64,000 nt of DNA, taken from Massilia endophytica (GTDB lineage: Bacteria; Pseudomonadota; Gammaproteobacteria; Burkholderiales; Burkholderiaceae_D). Below, in pieces: positions 24,148 to 33,584 of the stretch. The notes beneath the pieces are model-generated. The model ran no database searches. It saw only the letters and a list, made by a program, of their open reading frames with translations, and was not told the origin of the DNA. Made by a program: the position numbers and the translations under genes. The stretch lies in NCBI RefSeq assembly GCF_021165955.1, contig NZ_CP088952.1, positions 3,286,001-3,350,000 of the forward strand, written 5' to 3'. Position 1 is the first letter of the stretch, and the number at the start of each line of letters is the position of its first letter.

Positions 24148-25829
24148 GCTGCATCTCCTTGCAGTGCGACCGCCTTCAGGTGGCCCTTGCCGCCTGCCGC
24201 CTTGTGCGCCAGCGCGGCCTTGATATAGGACGTGAACAGCGGATGGCCGTCGCGCGGGGTCGATTTGAATTCAGGGTGGTACTGCACGCCCATGTACCAG
24301 GGGTGGGCGTTCTCGCCTTCGCGCGGCAGTTCCATGATTTCGCACAGGTCTTCGGTCGGCGTGCGCGCCGCCACGATCAGGCCTGCTTCCTCGACGCGGC
24401 CGAGGTAGTGGTTGTTCGCTTCGTAGCGGTGGCGGTGGCGCTCGGTCACCACGCTGCCGTAGATTTCGGAGGCCAGGGTGCCCGGCTTCACGGCGCAGGC
24501 CTGCGCGCCCAGGCGCATGGTGCCGCCCATATCGGAGTTCGCGTCGCGCTTCTCGACCTTGCCGTCGTGGTTCTGCCATTCGTCGATGAGGGCCACCACC
24601 GGCTGGTCGGTGTTCGGCTCGAACTCGGTGGAGTTGGCGTTCGTGAGGCCTGCCTTGTGGCGGGCGTATTCGATCAGCGCCACCTGCATGCCGAGGCAGA
24701 TGCCCAGGTAAGGCACCTTGTTCTCGCGCGCGAACTGCGCCGCCTTGATCTTGCCTTCCACGCCGCGCTTGCCGAAGCCGCCCGGCACCAGGATGGCGTC
24801 GTACTTCGCCAGTTCCGCCGTGCCTTTCGCCTCGATCTCTTCCGAGTCGATGTATTCGATATTGACCTTGCTCTCGGTGTGAATGCCCGCGTGGCGCAGC
24901 GCCTCGGTCAGGGACTTGTAGGACTCGGTCAGTTCCACATACTTGCCCACCATGCCGATCGACACTTCCTGCTTCGGATTCTCCAGGGTGTGAATCAGCT
25001 TGCTCCACACGGAGAGGTCGGCCGGCGCGGGATTGATGTCCAGCGCCTCGCAGATGATCGCGTCCAGGCCCTGGTCGTGCAGCATCTGCGGCACTTTGTA
25101 GATGGTGTCCACGTCCCACACGGAGATCACGCCGCGCTCTTCGATGTTCGAGAACAGGGAGATCTTCGCGCGCTCGTCTTCGGGAATGGCGCGGTCGGCA
25201 CGGCACAGCAGCGCGTTCGGCGAAATGCCGATCTCGCGCAGCTTCTGTACCGAGTGCTGGGTGGGCTTGGTCTTCAGTTCACCGGCCGATGCGATGTAGG
25301 GCACGAGGGTCAGGTGGACGAAGGCCGAATTCTTGCGGCCCGCGCGCAGGCTGAGCTGGCGCGCCGCTTCCAGGAAGGGCAGCGACTCGATGTCGCCCAC
25401 GGTGCCGCCGATCTCGCACAGCGCCACGTCGTAGCCTTCCGCGCCGCGGCGGATGTAATCCTGGATCTCGTTGGTGATGTGCGGGATGACCTGCACGGTC
25501 TTGCCGAGGTATTCGCCGCGGCGTTCCTTGCGGATGACGGATTCGTAGATCTGGCCGGTGGTGAAGTTGTTCACCTTGCGCATGCGGGTGCTGATGAAGC
25601 GTTCGTAGTGGCCGAGATCGAGGTCGGTTTCGGCGCCGTCGTCGGTAACGAAGACTTCACCGTGCTGCATGGGGCTCATGGTGCCAGGGTCCACGTTGAT
25701 GTACGGGTCCAGCTTGAGCATGGTGACTTTGAGGCCGCGCGATTCCAGGATCGCGGCGAGGGAGGCGGCGGCAATCCCTTTGCCAAGGGAAGACACGACA
25801 CCACCGGTGACGAAGACAAATTTGGTCAT
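24144..25829 (-). CDS. pyrG: CTP synthase
   Basis: Glutamine-dependent synthesis of CTP from UTP, 561 residues (a little over the usual 545). The N-terminal synthase domain starts TKFVFVTGGVVSSLGKGI with the P-loop, and the C-terminal class I amidotransferase domain contains the nucleophile motif LGICLGMQVALIEYARH and the His/Glu pair in GVQYHPEFKS. It heads the pyrG-kdsA pair and is divergent from the PRC-barrel gene at 25981. Confidence 0.98.
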   Translation of the reverse strand: MTKFVFVTGGVVSSLGKGIAAASLAAILESRGLKVTMLKLDPYINVDPGTMSPMQHGEVFVTDDGAETDLDLGHYERFISTRMRKVNNFTTGQIYESVIRKERRGEYLGKTVQVIPHITNEIQDYIRRGAEGYDVALCEIGGTVGDIESLPFLEAARQLSLRAGRKNSAFVHLTLVPYIASAGELKTKPTQHSVQKLREIGISPNALLCRADRAIPEDERAKISLFSNIEERGVISVWDVDTIYKVPQMLHDQGLDAIICEALDINPAPADLSVWSKLIHTLENPKQEVSIGMVGKYVELTESYKSLTEALRHAGIHTESKVNIEYIDSEEIEAKGTAELAKYDAILVPGGFGKRGVEGKIKAAQFARENKVPYLGICLGMQVALIEYARHKAGLTNANSTEFEPNTDQPVVALIDEWQNHDGKVEKRDANSDMGGTMRLGAQACAVKPGTLASEIYGSVVTERHRHRYEANNHYLGRVEEAGLIVAARTPTEDLCEIMELPREGENAHPWYMGVQYHPEFKSTPRDGHPLFTSYIKAALAHKAAGGKGHLKAVALQGDAA

Positions 25830-25980
25830 TGCGAGATCAGGTGCCGAACGGCACTAGCGGGAAATTGAAATTATATCTCAAATTGCCCGTTTCTTCATCA
25901 TCGCGCCAAAAATGTGTGCCAGCGAACAGACCCCGCCGCTGTCGAGGCGGAGAATATCTTTATTTCAACAGGAGGCAACC

Positions 25981-26400
25981 ATGAGTTACGAACGCGACGC
26001 AGACGGCAACTACAGCGATGGTGGCCACCGTGGTCCCGGCCCTCGCCTGATGGGCGCGGACACGCTGATCGGCGACCATGTCCACAACCTGAAGAACGAA
26101 CACCTGGGCACCGTGAAGGAGATCATGCTCGACATGCAGACCGGCCGCGTGTCCTACGTGGTGATGGCCTCGGGCGGCGTGCTCACCATCGGCGAGAAGC
26201 TCTTCGCCGTGCCGTGGGACGCGCTGTCGCTGGACACCGCCAACCACCGCATGACCCTCAATATCGACAAGGACCGCATCGAGAATGCGCCCGGCTTCGA
26301 CAAGGACAACTGGCCCGACATGGCCAACCAGGCCTGGGCTACCGAGGTGCACAACTACTACGGCACCAGCCCCGCGAACCTGAACCAGAGCGCCCGCTAA
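25981..26400 (+). CDS. PRC-barrel domain protein, first paralogue
   Basis: A 139-residue cytosolic protein. Residues about 20-100 form a PRC barrel (LMGADTLIGDHVHNLKNEHLGTVKEIMLDMQTGRVSYVVM, then VPWDAL), followed by a short tail GFDKDNWPDM. The start is fixed by AGGAGG eight bases before ATG 25981. A close paralogue lies at 50008, with the same LMGADTL and GFDKDxWPDM motifs. PRC proteins of this type are often stress-linked; the exact role is unknown. A terminator follows. Confidence 0.88.
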   Translation: MSYERDADGNYSDGGHRGPGPRLMGADTLIGDHVHNLKNEHLGTVKEIMLDMQTGRVSYVVMASGGVLTIGEKLFAVPWDALSLDTANHRMTLNIDKDRIENAPGFDKDNWPDMANQAWATEVHNYYGTSPANLNQSAR

Positions 26401-26445
26401 GACGGGCCAGCGATTTCCTCGTTTTCGGCCATCACCAGGCCGCAG

Positions 26446-26482
26446 GCGCGCCGCTCCTCACTGGACGGCGCGCTCTTTTTTT
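26446..26482 (+). terminator. Terminator between PRC-barrel and GNAT genes
   Basis: GCGCGCCG (26446-26453) pairs with CGGCGCGC (26466-26473), followed by TCTTTTTTTAT. Confidence 0.85.
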
Positions 26483-26942
26483 ATACGGCCAGGCGCATGG
26501 GGATGTAAGCAATGCCATGCTGCTCGATTTTCCCGCTCGTGGGTTCGAAGCCGAAGTGCCGGTACATGTCGAAGGCATACACCGACGAATTCACGGTGAA
26601 CTGGCCGGGGTTGCCCAGCGAGAGCGCATCGTCATACGCCGCCTTCCACAGCACGCGCCCCAGGCCCTGGCCGTGGAAGCGGCGCGCCACGAAAAGATGG
26701 AAGAGATGGCTGTTGTCGCGAACGGCCGCAACGCCCGCCAGCTCGCCTTCGACGAAGGCCAGCTGGTAGCGGAAGTTCGGCGCGCTCACATAGCGCTGCA
26801 TGGCCGGTACGCCGAAGCTCTCGAGGAACTGCTCGGCGCCCTGTGCATCCGGATGAATGGTCATCATCGGCATGAGGTCCATGATGAGGGCGCGGATGGC
26901 GTCCACATCATCCGGCGTGGCGAAACGGATCGTAGGGTTCAT
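26481..26942 (-). CDS. GNAT-family N-acetyltransferase
   Basis: A 153-residue acetyltransferase. The acetyl-CoA loop is in LFVARRFHGQGLGRVLWKAA (R/Q-x-x-G-x-G/A), and the fold begins with IRFATPDDVDAIRALI. The substrate is not identifiable. It is encoded 18 nt after the dnaE2 stop on the same strand, so it may be part of the SOS transcript. Confidence 0.85.
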   Translation of the reverse strand: MNPTIRFATPDDVDAIRALIMDLMPMMTIHPDAQGAEQFLESFGVPAMQRYVSAPNFRYQLAFVEGELAGVAAVRDNSHLFHLFVARRFHGQGLGRVLWKAAYDDALSLGNPGQFTVNSSVYAFDMYRHFGFEPTSGKIEQHGIAYIPMRLAV

Positions 26943-26960
26943 CGCCGTATTGTGCCAGAG

Positions 26961-29900
26961 CTAGCAGAAATCGCGGCTGGAGGTGGGCAGGCGGCCCAGC
27001 ATGGGCGTGAGGTCCACCAGGCGCTTGGCGACCAGGTGGCGCACGATGCCCTCCTGCTGCCAGATGCCATACACCCCCAGCAGCGAAGCGCCCAGTACTT
27101 CGCGCCGGAACTGCTCGACCAGGTCGGGCCAGACGATGACGTTCACATTCCCCGTTTCGTCCTCGATGGTGATGAACAGCACCCCGTTCGCCGTTCCCGG
27201 CCGCTGCCGCACGGTGACCAGGCCGCAGCCCCGCGCCAGCTGGCCGTTGCTGAAGGTGTTGAGCACTTCGGCGGGCAGGAAGCGCTTGGCCAAAAGCTTC
27301 GGGCGCAGCAGCGCCAGCGGATGGCGGCCCAGGGTCAGCCCCTGCGCGCGGTAGTCGTGGAGAATCTCCTCGCCTTCCGTGGGCGGACGAAGCTGCGGCG
27401 CTTCCTCCTGCGGCTTCGTGGGCCGCAGCAGGTCCTTGTCCGGCACGGCGCCCACGGCATCCCACAGCGCCTGCCGCCGGTTGCCGGACAAGCCCTGCAG
27501 GGCATTGCCGCCCGCGAGCACCTGCAGGTCGTGCCGTTCGAGGTCCGCCCGCCGCGCCAGGTCGGCCACGCTGTCGAAGGGACGGATCGCGCGCGCCACT
27601 TCGATACGCTGCGCCGACTCGGGCCGCATGCCGCGCAGCAGCGACATGCCAAGCCGCACCGCAGGCTGCGGCCGCACGCCATTCGCATCCGCCGGTTTCT
27701 CCTCCAGGGTGGAATCCCAGTTGCTGATGGCGATATCGACAGGCCGCACTTCCAGGCCGTGCCGCCGGCCATCCTGCACCAGGGCCGAAGGGCTGTAGAA
27801 GCCCATTGGCTGGCTGTTCAGCAGCGCGCACAGGAAGACCGCCGGTTCATGGCATTTGATCCAGGAGCTCACATAGGTGAGCAGCGCAAAGCTGGCGGCG
27901 TGCGATTCCGGGAAGCCGTATTCTCCGAAGCCGGTGATCTGGGCGCAGATGCGGTCCGCGAAGTCGCCATCGAAACCGTTCTTCACCATGTTCTCCTTGA
28001 TGCGCCGCTGGTGCTGCTCGATATTGCCCTTTTTCTTCCAGGCCGCCATATCGCGCCGCAGCTGGTCCGCCTCGCCTGCCGTGTAGTTTGCTGCCAGCAT
28101 GGCGATCTGCATGACCTGCTCCTGGAAAATGGGCACGCCCAGCGTTCTTCCCAGAGCAGGCTCCAGGCGAGGTTCGCAGTCGGGCGTCTGTTTTCCTTCC
28201 CGCCGCAGCAGGTAGGGATGCACCATGCCGCCCGAGATCGGGCCCGGACGCACGATGGCCACCTCCACCACCAAGTCGTAGTAGCAGCGCGGCTTCAGGC
28301 GCGGCAGCATGCTCATTTGCGCGCGCGACTCGATCTGGAACACGCCGATGGTGTCCGCCTCGCAAATCATGTCGTAGGTGGCCGGGTCTTCGCGCGGCAC
28401 CGTATGCATCTCCAGCGGCGCGCCGTGGCGCTCGCCGTACAGGTCGAAGGCGCGGCGCATGGCCGAGAGCATGCCCAGCGCCAGCACGTCCACCTTCAGC
28501 AGGCCCAGTTCTTCCAGGTCGTCCTTGTCCCACTGGATCACGCTGCGGTCCTTCATCGACGCGTTCTCGATGGGCACGAGGCGGGACAGCTTGTCCTGCG
28601 CGATGACGAAGCCGCCTACGTGCTGGGACAGGTGGCGCGGGAAGCCGCGCAGCAGCTGCGCCATCCATGCCCATTCGCGCGCCATCTTTGATGTGGGATC
28701 GAGCCCGCATTCGGCCACGCGGTCGAGGAAGGCTTCCGCGCTGTCGAACCAGTGGTGAGACTTGGCCACCTTCTCCACCACCGCCAGGTCCACGCCCAGG
28801 GCCTTGCCGCTGTCGCGCAGCGCGCTCTTGGAGCGGTAGCAAATCACCGTGGCGGCAATGGCGGCGCGGTGGCGTCCGTATTTGTTGTACACGTACTGGA
28901 TGACTTCTTCGCGCCGCTGGTGTTCGAAGTCCACGTCGATATCGGGCGGCTCCGCGCGCTCGCGCGACAGGAAGCGCTCCATGAGCACATTGCTCTCGTT
29001 GGGATTCACGGCCGTCACGCCCAGGCAGTAGCAGACGGCCGAATTGGCGGCCGATCCGCGCCCCTGGCAAAGAATCTTCTGCTCCCGCGCGAACTTCACC
29101 ACGTCGTAGACCGTGATGAAGAAGAACTCGTAACGCAGCTCGGCGATCAGTTCGAGCTCCTTCTCCAGCAGCTCCATCACCTTGAGCGGTATGCCTTCCG
29201 GATAGCGCTCGTGCGCCCCCAGCATGGTCTCCTGCCGCAGATAGCTGGACGGCGTATGCCCCTCGGGAATCAGCTCGTGCGGATACTCGTACTTCAGCTC
29301 CTCCAGCGAGAATGCGCAGCTGCCCGCAATGCGCATGGTCTCTTCCAGCGCGCGGCGCGGATAGACGTTGGCCAGCCGCAGCCGCGAACGCAGGTGCTGC
29401 TCGGCGTTCTGCGACAGTTCGTAGCCGCATTCCGCCACCGGGCGGCCTACCCGCACGGCGGTCAGCATGTCCTGCATGGGCTTGCGCGAGCGTACGTGCA
29501 TGCAGACATGGCCCGCCGCCACCACAGGCATGCCGTGCTGCAGCGCCACCTCGTCGATGCTGATGCGGTGCGCGTCGTCGAAGGCGCGCTGCAGCATGGT
29601 CAGGCCGATCCAGCTATGGCCGCCGAAGGTGGCGGACATCCACGCCGCCTGGCGGTGCAGGCGGTCCACATCCCCCGCCTCGTACACCGGATAGTCGGGC
29701 AGCAGGATCACGGCGCAATCGGGCAGGCCGCGCAGGTGGGCGCGTTCGGGCGGTGGCGCCGCGAAATCGTCCGGATGCAGCAGGTAGCTGCCCTTTGCGA
29801 TGCGGGTGCGGGCCAGCGTGATCATCTCGGAGAGGTTGCCGTAGCCGTTGCGGTTCTGCGCAATGGCCAGCAGGGACAGGGCATGGCTGCCATCCGGATT

Positions 29901-30143
29901 GGTGAGGCGGAACCAGCTGCCGATGAGGAGCTTGCCGTCCCACCCATGCCGCTTCGCTTCCCCGTGTGCACGCACTACGCCCGCCAGAGAACACTCGTCC
30001 GTGATGGCCAGCGCCTCGTAGCCCAGCTCCATGGCGCGCAGCACCAGCTCCTCGGCGTGCGAGGCGCCCTGGAGGAAGGAAAAGTTCGTCATGCAGAACA
30101 ACTCTGCATAGGCGGGCAATCCGAACTGTGAGCGGGGAACCAT
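26961..30143 (-). CDS. dnaE2: Error-prone DNA polymerase DnaE2
   Basis: Catalytic polymerase of the SOS mutasome, a C-family DNA polymerase III alpha paralogue of 1060 residues, the usual DnaE2 length. The N-terminal PHP domain starts FLQGASHAEELVLRAMELGYEALAITDE, and the polymerase signature PDIDVDFEHQRREEVIQYVYNKYG is present with catalytic aspartates, then GRGSAANSAVCYCLG. A consensus LexA box lies 6 nt before its ATG. It usually neighbours imuA-imuB, but here those lie about 18 kb downstream. The C-terminal tail is without obvious truncation. Confidence 0.96.
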   Translation of the reverse strand: MVPRSQFGLPAYAELFCMTNFSFLQGASHAEELVLRAMELGYEALAITDECSLAGVVRAHGEAKRHGWDGKLLIGSWFRLTNPDGSHALSLLAIAQNRNGYGNLSEMITLARTRIAKGSYLLHPDDFAAPPPERAHLRGLPDCAVILLPDYPVYEAGDVDRLHRQAAWMSATFGGHSWIGLTMLQRAFDDAHRISIDEVALQHGMPVVAAGHVCMHVRSRKPMQDMLTAVRVGRPVAECGYELSQNAEQHLRSRLRLANVYPRRALEETMRIAGSCAFSLEELKYEYPHELIPEGHTPSSYLRQETMLGAHERYPEGIPLKVMELLEKELELIAELRYEFFFITVYDVVKFAREQKILCQGRGSAANSAVCYCLGVTAVNPNESNVLMERFLSRERAEPPDIDVDFEHQRREEVIQYVYNKYGRHRAAIAATVICYRSKSALRDSGKALGVDLAVVEKVAKSHHWFDSAEAFLDRVAECGLDPTSKMAREWAWMAQLLRGFPRHLSQHVGGFVIAQDKLSRLVPIENASMKDRSVIQWDKDDLEELGLLKVDVLALGMLSAMRRAFDLYGERHGAPLEMHTVPREDPATYDMICEADTIGVFQIESRAQMSMLPRLKPRCYYDLVVEVAIVRPGPISGGMVHPYLLRREGKQTPDCEPRLEPALGRTLGVPIFQEQVMQIAMLAANYTAGEADQLRRDMAAWKKKGNIEQHQRRIKENMVKNGFDGDFADRICAQITGFGEYGFPESHAASFALLTYVSSWIKCHEPAVFLCALLNSQPMGFYSPSALVQDGRRHGLEVRPVDIAISNWDSTLEEKPADANGVRPQPAVRLGMSLLRGMRPESAQRIEVARAIRPFDSVADLARRADLERHDLQVLAGGNALQGLSGNRRQALWDAVGAVPDKDLLRPTKPQEEAPQLRPPTEGEEILHDYRAQGLTLGRHPLALLRPKLLAKRFLPAEVLNTFSNGQLARGCGLVTVRQRPGTANGVLFITIEDETGNVNVIVWPDLVEQFRREVLGASLLGVYGIWQQEGIVRHLVAKRLVDLTPMLGRLPTSSRDFC

Positions 30144-30150
30144 GGCTTAA

Positions 30151-30170
30151 TACTGTACAAACATACAGTA
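30151..30170. promoter_or_regulatory. LexA (SOS) box between dnaE2 and phzF-like gene
   Basis: TACTGTACAAACATACAGTA fits CTGT-N8-ACAG exactly with TA/TA flanks. It lies 7 nt before the dnaE2 start on the minus side and 49 nt before the PhzF-like start on the plus side, so it may repress both. Confidence 0.9.
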
Positions 30171-30219
30171 TTATACCCCTCCCCCACGCGTTCCGGCGGA
30201 GTCCGTTATGCTGTGAAGT

Positions 30220-31002
30220 ATGGAAACTTTTGAATTGAAATGCTTCGGCGTGCGCGCCGGTGAAGGCAACCTTGCTCTCGTGATGCTGAACGACACACGC
30301 GACGAAGCGGCACGCCAGCGCTTCGCCGCCGACGCTGGCAAACCCGCCACCGTTTTCGTCACCGCCGGCGACAGCGAGGCCGCCTACACGCTGGACTACT
30401 TCTATCCCCACACCCGCAGCCCGCTCTGCCTGCACGCCACCCTCGCGGCTGGACGCGTGCTGCTGGACCGCCAGCCCGGCCCCCTCATTGTGCGCACGGC
30501 GATGCGCGGCCAGCTCCTGACCCTGTCCGCACAGGACGGCCGCATCTTCATCGGCATGGCGCGCCAGGCGGCGCCTGACGTTCCGCTGCCGCCCGAACTG
30601 CCCGGCCAGCTGCTGGCACAGCCCGGCGTCGTCCTCGCCTCCCCTCCCGCCATTGCCTCGGTCGGCAGCCCCAAGCTGCTGCTCGAAGTGCAGGACAGCG
30701 CCACCCTGCAAGCCCTGGAACCCGACCTGCCTGCCGTCCTCGCCTGGGGCAAGGCCCACGGCGTAAGCGGCTGCTACGCCTGGTGCCGCCGCAGCGACGG
30801 CAGCTTCGAAGGCCGCAACTTCAACCACCTCGACCCGGCGCTGGAAGATGCGGCCACCGGCGTGGCCGCTGGCGCACTCACGGTCCACCTCGGCCGCAGC
30901 GTCAGCCTCTACCAGGGCGCCCGGCAGGGCCAGCCCTGCCGGATCGACACGGTGCTGGAGGGCGAACACATCCTGATCGGCGGAGCCGCCGAAGCGGCCT
31001 AG
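30220..31002 (+). CDS. PhzF-family isomerase-like protein
   Basis: A 260-residue diaminopimelate-epimerase fold protein. The N-terminal pattern ELKCFGVRAGEGNLALVMLND matches the PhzF start (DVF...GNPLAVV). The region expected to hold the catalytic Glu (near SETTFV in PhzF) reads AGKPATVFV (residues 39-47), so the Glu seems to be replaced. The gene is divergent from dnaE2 and shares its LexA box. A metabolic function is not identifiable; no phenazine genes are nearby. The SOS link is inference. Confidence 0.75.
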   Translation: METFELKCFGVRAGEGNLALVMLNDTRDEAARQRFAADAGKPATVFVTAGDSEAAYTLDYFYPHTRSPLCLHATLAAGRVLLDRQPGPLIVRTAMRGQLLTLSAQDGRIFIGMARQAAPDVPLPPELPGQLLAQPGVVLASPPAIASVGSPKLLLEVQDSATLQALEPDLPAVLAWGKAHGVSGCYAWCRRSDGSFEGRNFNHLDPALEDAATGVAAGALTVHLGRSVSLYQGARQGQPCRIDTVLEGEHILIGGAAEAA

Positions 31003-31010
31003 CTGTTGCG

Positions 31011-31024
31011 TTGTACATACAGTA
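31011..31024. promoter_or_regulatory. Half LexA-like site after the PhzF-like gene
   Basis: TTGTACATACAGTA contains one good CTGT/ACAG half and lacks the other. It resembles a decayed LexA box, or is chance. Its reverse complement begins TACTGTATGTACAA, close to the imuA box. Confidence 0.3.
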
Positions 31025-31124
31025 AATAATGTATGTTCGCAAAATTGTCACAAGACCAAAATTAGTCATAGTTCACCATGGACCGGTTCGCATAGAATCA
31101 AATTTTTCCATGGGAGATGCCAAC

Positions 31125-33524
31125 GTGTTTTCAAACTCCACGCTTCGTAAAGCTGTATTGCTGGCCCTGTATGGCGGCACCGCCCTCTCGCTGGCCCCCG
31201 CCGCCCTCGCGCAAACCGCTGCCCCTGGGGCCAAGAGCGATATCCAGACCGTGAATGTGGTGGGTTCGCGCCGCGCCGTGGCCGCCACCTCCACCACCGA
31301 CACCGTGGTGCCGGTCGACATTATTCCGCTGACCCGCGCTTCCGAGCAGGGCGGCCAGTTCGACCTGTCGCAGACTTTGACCTTCGTGTCCCCCTCCTTC
31401 AATTCCACCCGCCAGACGGGCGCAGACGGCGCCGACCTGGTGGATTCGGCTGCCCTGCGCGGCCTGGGCTCGGACCAGACCCTGGTGCTCGTAAACGGCA
31501 AGCGCCGCCACACCTCGGCCCTGGTGAACCTGTTCGGCGCCCGCAACCGCGGCAACACCGGCACCGACCTGAACGCCATCCCGCTCATGGCCATCAAGGA
31601 CGTGCAGGTGCTGCGCGACGGCGCCGCCGCCCAGTATGGTTCGGACGCCATTGCCGGCGTCATGGATATCGGCCTGAAGAAGAACGTGGGCTGCGAAGCG
31701 GTGGCAGGCTACGGCCAGTACTCGGCCGGCGACGGCAAGAACTACCTGGCCTCCGCCTACTGCGGCTTCGCCATGGCAGGCGGCACCGTGGGCATCACGG
31801 GCGAATACCTGGACCGCGGCCGCTCCGACCGCTCCGAGCCGGACAATCCCCGCATCATCGGCGACACCAAGACCAAGAACAAGACCGTCTACGTGAACGG
31901 CGAGATCCCGACCGCGACGGGCCGCTTCTACTTCACCGGCGGCGCCCAGACGCGCGACGCCTCCAGTGCCGCCTTTGCACGCGGCGGCGTGGGTTCCGAC
32001 GACATCCCGAGCCGCAACTCGGCCGCGATGTACCCGGACGGCTTCGTCCCCTTCATCAACGGCGACCTGGACGACCGCTACGCCACCGTGGGCCACCGCA
32101 GCCAGCTGGGCGAATGGAATACCGACATCTCCCAGACCTACGGCTACAACAAGCTGATGTACAACATCAGCAATACGCTGAACGCCTCCATCGCCAACAA
32201 GGATCTGGTGGGCGGCGGCAAGGGCATCAGCCCCAACCACTTCGACGCGGGCGGCTTCTCCTTCGAGCAGTGGACCACCAACCTCGACTTCAACCGCTAC
32301 TTCAACGGCGTCACGGGTGACGGCCTGAACGTGGCATTCGGCGGCGAATACCGCGTCGAGAAATACAAGATCTTCGCGGGCGAACCGGGCTCCTACATCG
32401 ACGCCGACGGCGTGGGCTTTGGCGGCAACGCCGGCAGCCAGGGCTTCCCCGGCTTCCAGCCAGGCGACATCACCAACGCTCGCCGCCACAGCAGCGCCGC
32501 CTACCTGGACCTGGAATCGGACCTGAACGCCAAGACCAAGCTGCAAGGCGCGCTGCGCTACGAGAAGTTCAGCGACTTCGGCTCCACCCTCAACTGGAAA
32601 CTGGCGGGCAGCTACCGCGTGGCCCCTGAAACCCTGCTGCGCGGCTCCGCCAGCACGGGCTTCCGCGCGCCCTCGCTGCAGCAGGCCTACTTCTCCTCCA
32701 CTTTCACCGACTTCATCGGCGGCGTGCCCACCGACGTGGTGCTGGCCCCGAACGGCGGCGCCGTGGCCACCCTGGCGGGCATTCCGAAGCTGAAGGAAGA
32801 GACCTCGCGCAGCTTCACCCTGGGCGCCACCTGGACGCCGAGCGACGCCATCTCCGTGACGGCCGACCTGTACCACATCAAGATCAAGGACCGCATCGTG
32901 CTGTCCGGCCGCTTCGATGCGGACAACTACCCCGAGCTGGCAGCCAAGCTGTCCACGCTGGGCGTAGGCCAGGCGCAGTTCTTCGTGAACTCGGTGGACA
33001 CCAAGACGCAAGGCCTGGACCTGACCGCATCGCACCGCGGCACCCTGGCAGGCAACAAGCTCACCACTTTCCTGGCCATGAACTTCAGCAAGACCGACGT
33101 GACCGACATCCACGCCCCGGCCTCGCTGGCAGGCTTCGAGGACGTGCTGCTGTCCGAGCGTGAGCGCCTGTTCATCGAACAAGGCGGCCCGCGCCGCAAG
33201 GCCACGCTGGGCTTCGACTACGTGACCGGCCCGGTGGAAACGGATTTCAAGATCATCCACTTCGGACCGCAAACGCTGGGCACCTTCAGCGGCACAGCGG
33301 GCGGCGTGCCAAACGCGAAGTACGAAGCGAAGACCTCGGCGGACCTGAGCTTCACCTACACCATCAACAAGAACATGAAGTTCACCATGGGCGGCAACAA
33401 CATCTTCAACGTCAAGCCGACCAGCCAGAACCCGGACGAAACGGACAACGGCTTCAAGTACGACAGCGTGCAGTTCGGCCTGAACGGCGCTTCCTACTTC
33501 GCCCGCCTGTACGTTAAGTTCTAA
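31125..33524 (+). CDS. TonB-dependent outer membrane receptor
   Basis: An outer-membrane active transporter energised by TonB, about 799 residues. The signal peptide ends near AALAQT, the plug domain contains LRGLGSDQTLVLVNGKRRH, and the C-terminal barrel ends with aromatic YVKF. GTG 31125 is preferred because GGGAG lies eight bases upstream; ATG 31110 lacks a ribosome site. An iron-siderophore or other ligand cannot be told from sequence. It stands alone and has its own terminator. Confidence 0.93.
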   Translation: MFSNSTLRKAVLLALYGGTALSLAPAALAQTAAPGAKSDIQTVNVVGSRRAVAATSTTDTVVPVDIIPLTRASEQGGQFDLSQTLTFVSPSFNSTRQTGADGADLVDSAALRGLGSDQTLVLVNGKRRHTSALVNLFGARNRGNTGTDLNAIPLMAIKDVQVLRDGAAAQYGSDAIAGVMDIGLKKNVGCEAVAGYGQYSAGDGKNYLASAYCGFAMAGGTVGITGEYLDRGRSDRSEPDNPRIIGDTKTKNKTVYVNGEIPTATGRFYFTGGAQTRDASSAAFARGGVGSDDIPSRNSAAMYPDGFVPFINGDLDDRYATVGHRSQLGEWNTDISQTYGYNKLMYNISNTLNASIANKDLVGGGKGISPNHFDAGGFSFEQWTTNLDFNRYFNGVTGDGLNVAFGGEYRVEKYKIFAGEPGSYIDADGVGFGGNAGSQGFPGFQPGDITNARRHSSAAYLDLESDLNAKTKLQGALRYEKFSDFGSTLNWKLAGSYRVAPETLLRGSASTGFRAPSLQQAYFSSTFTDFIGGVPTDVVLAPNGGAVATLAGIPKLKEETSRSFTLGATWTPSDAISVTADLYHIKIKDRIVLSGRFDADNYPELAAKLSTLGVGQAQFFVNSVDTKTQGLDLTASHRGTLAGNKLTTFLAMNFSKTDVTDIHAPASLAGFEDVLLSERERLFIEQGGPRRKATLGFDYVTGPVETDFKIIHFGPQTLGTFSGTAGGVPNAKYEAKTSADLSFTYTINKNMKFTMGGNNIFNVKPTSQNPDETDNGFKYDSVQFGLNGASYFARLYVKF

Positions 33525-33549
33525 GCTGAATTACCCCGTAGTACCTTGC

Positions 33550-33579
33550 GCCTCGCACAGCACTGTGCGGGGCGTTTTT
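33550..33579 (+). terminator. Rho-independent terminator of TonB receptor
   Basis: An 11-bp stem, GCCTCGCACAG/CTGTGCGGGGC, with a CA loop, followed by GTTTTT. Confidence 0.92.
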
Positions 33580-33584
33580 CTGTC

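Noticed and set aside
24072..25868. 598-residue frame opposite pyrG
   Set aside because: A shadow of a strongly conserved CTP synthase.
25914..28691. 925-residue plus-strand frame opposite dnaE2 and the GNAT gene
   Set aside because: It crosses two known genes and reads the PRC gene in a wrong frame; no family similarity.
31131..33272. Long antisense frame opposite the TonB receptor
   Set aside because: Third-position GC bias opens this frame; the composition is rich in Val, Gly, Ala and His with no domain.
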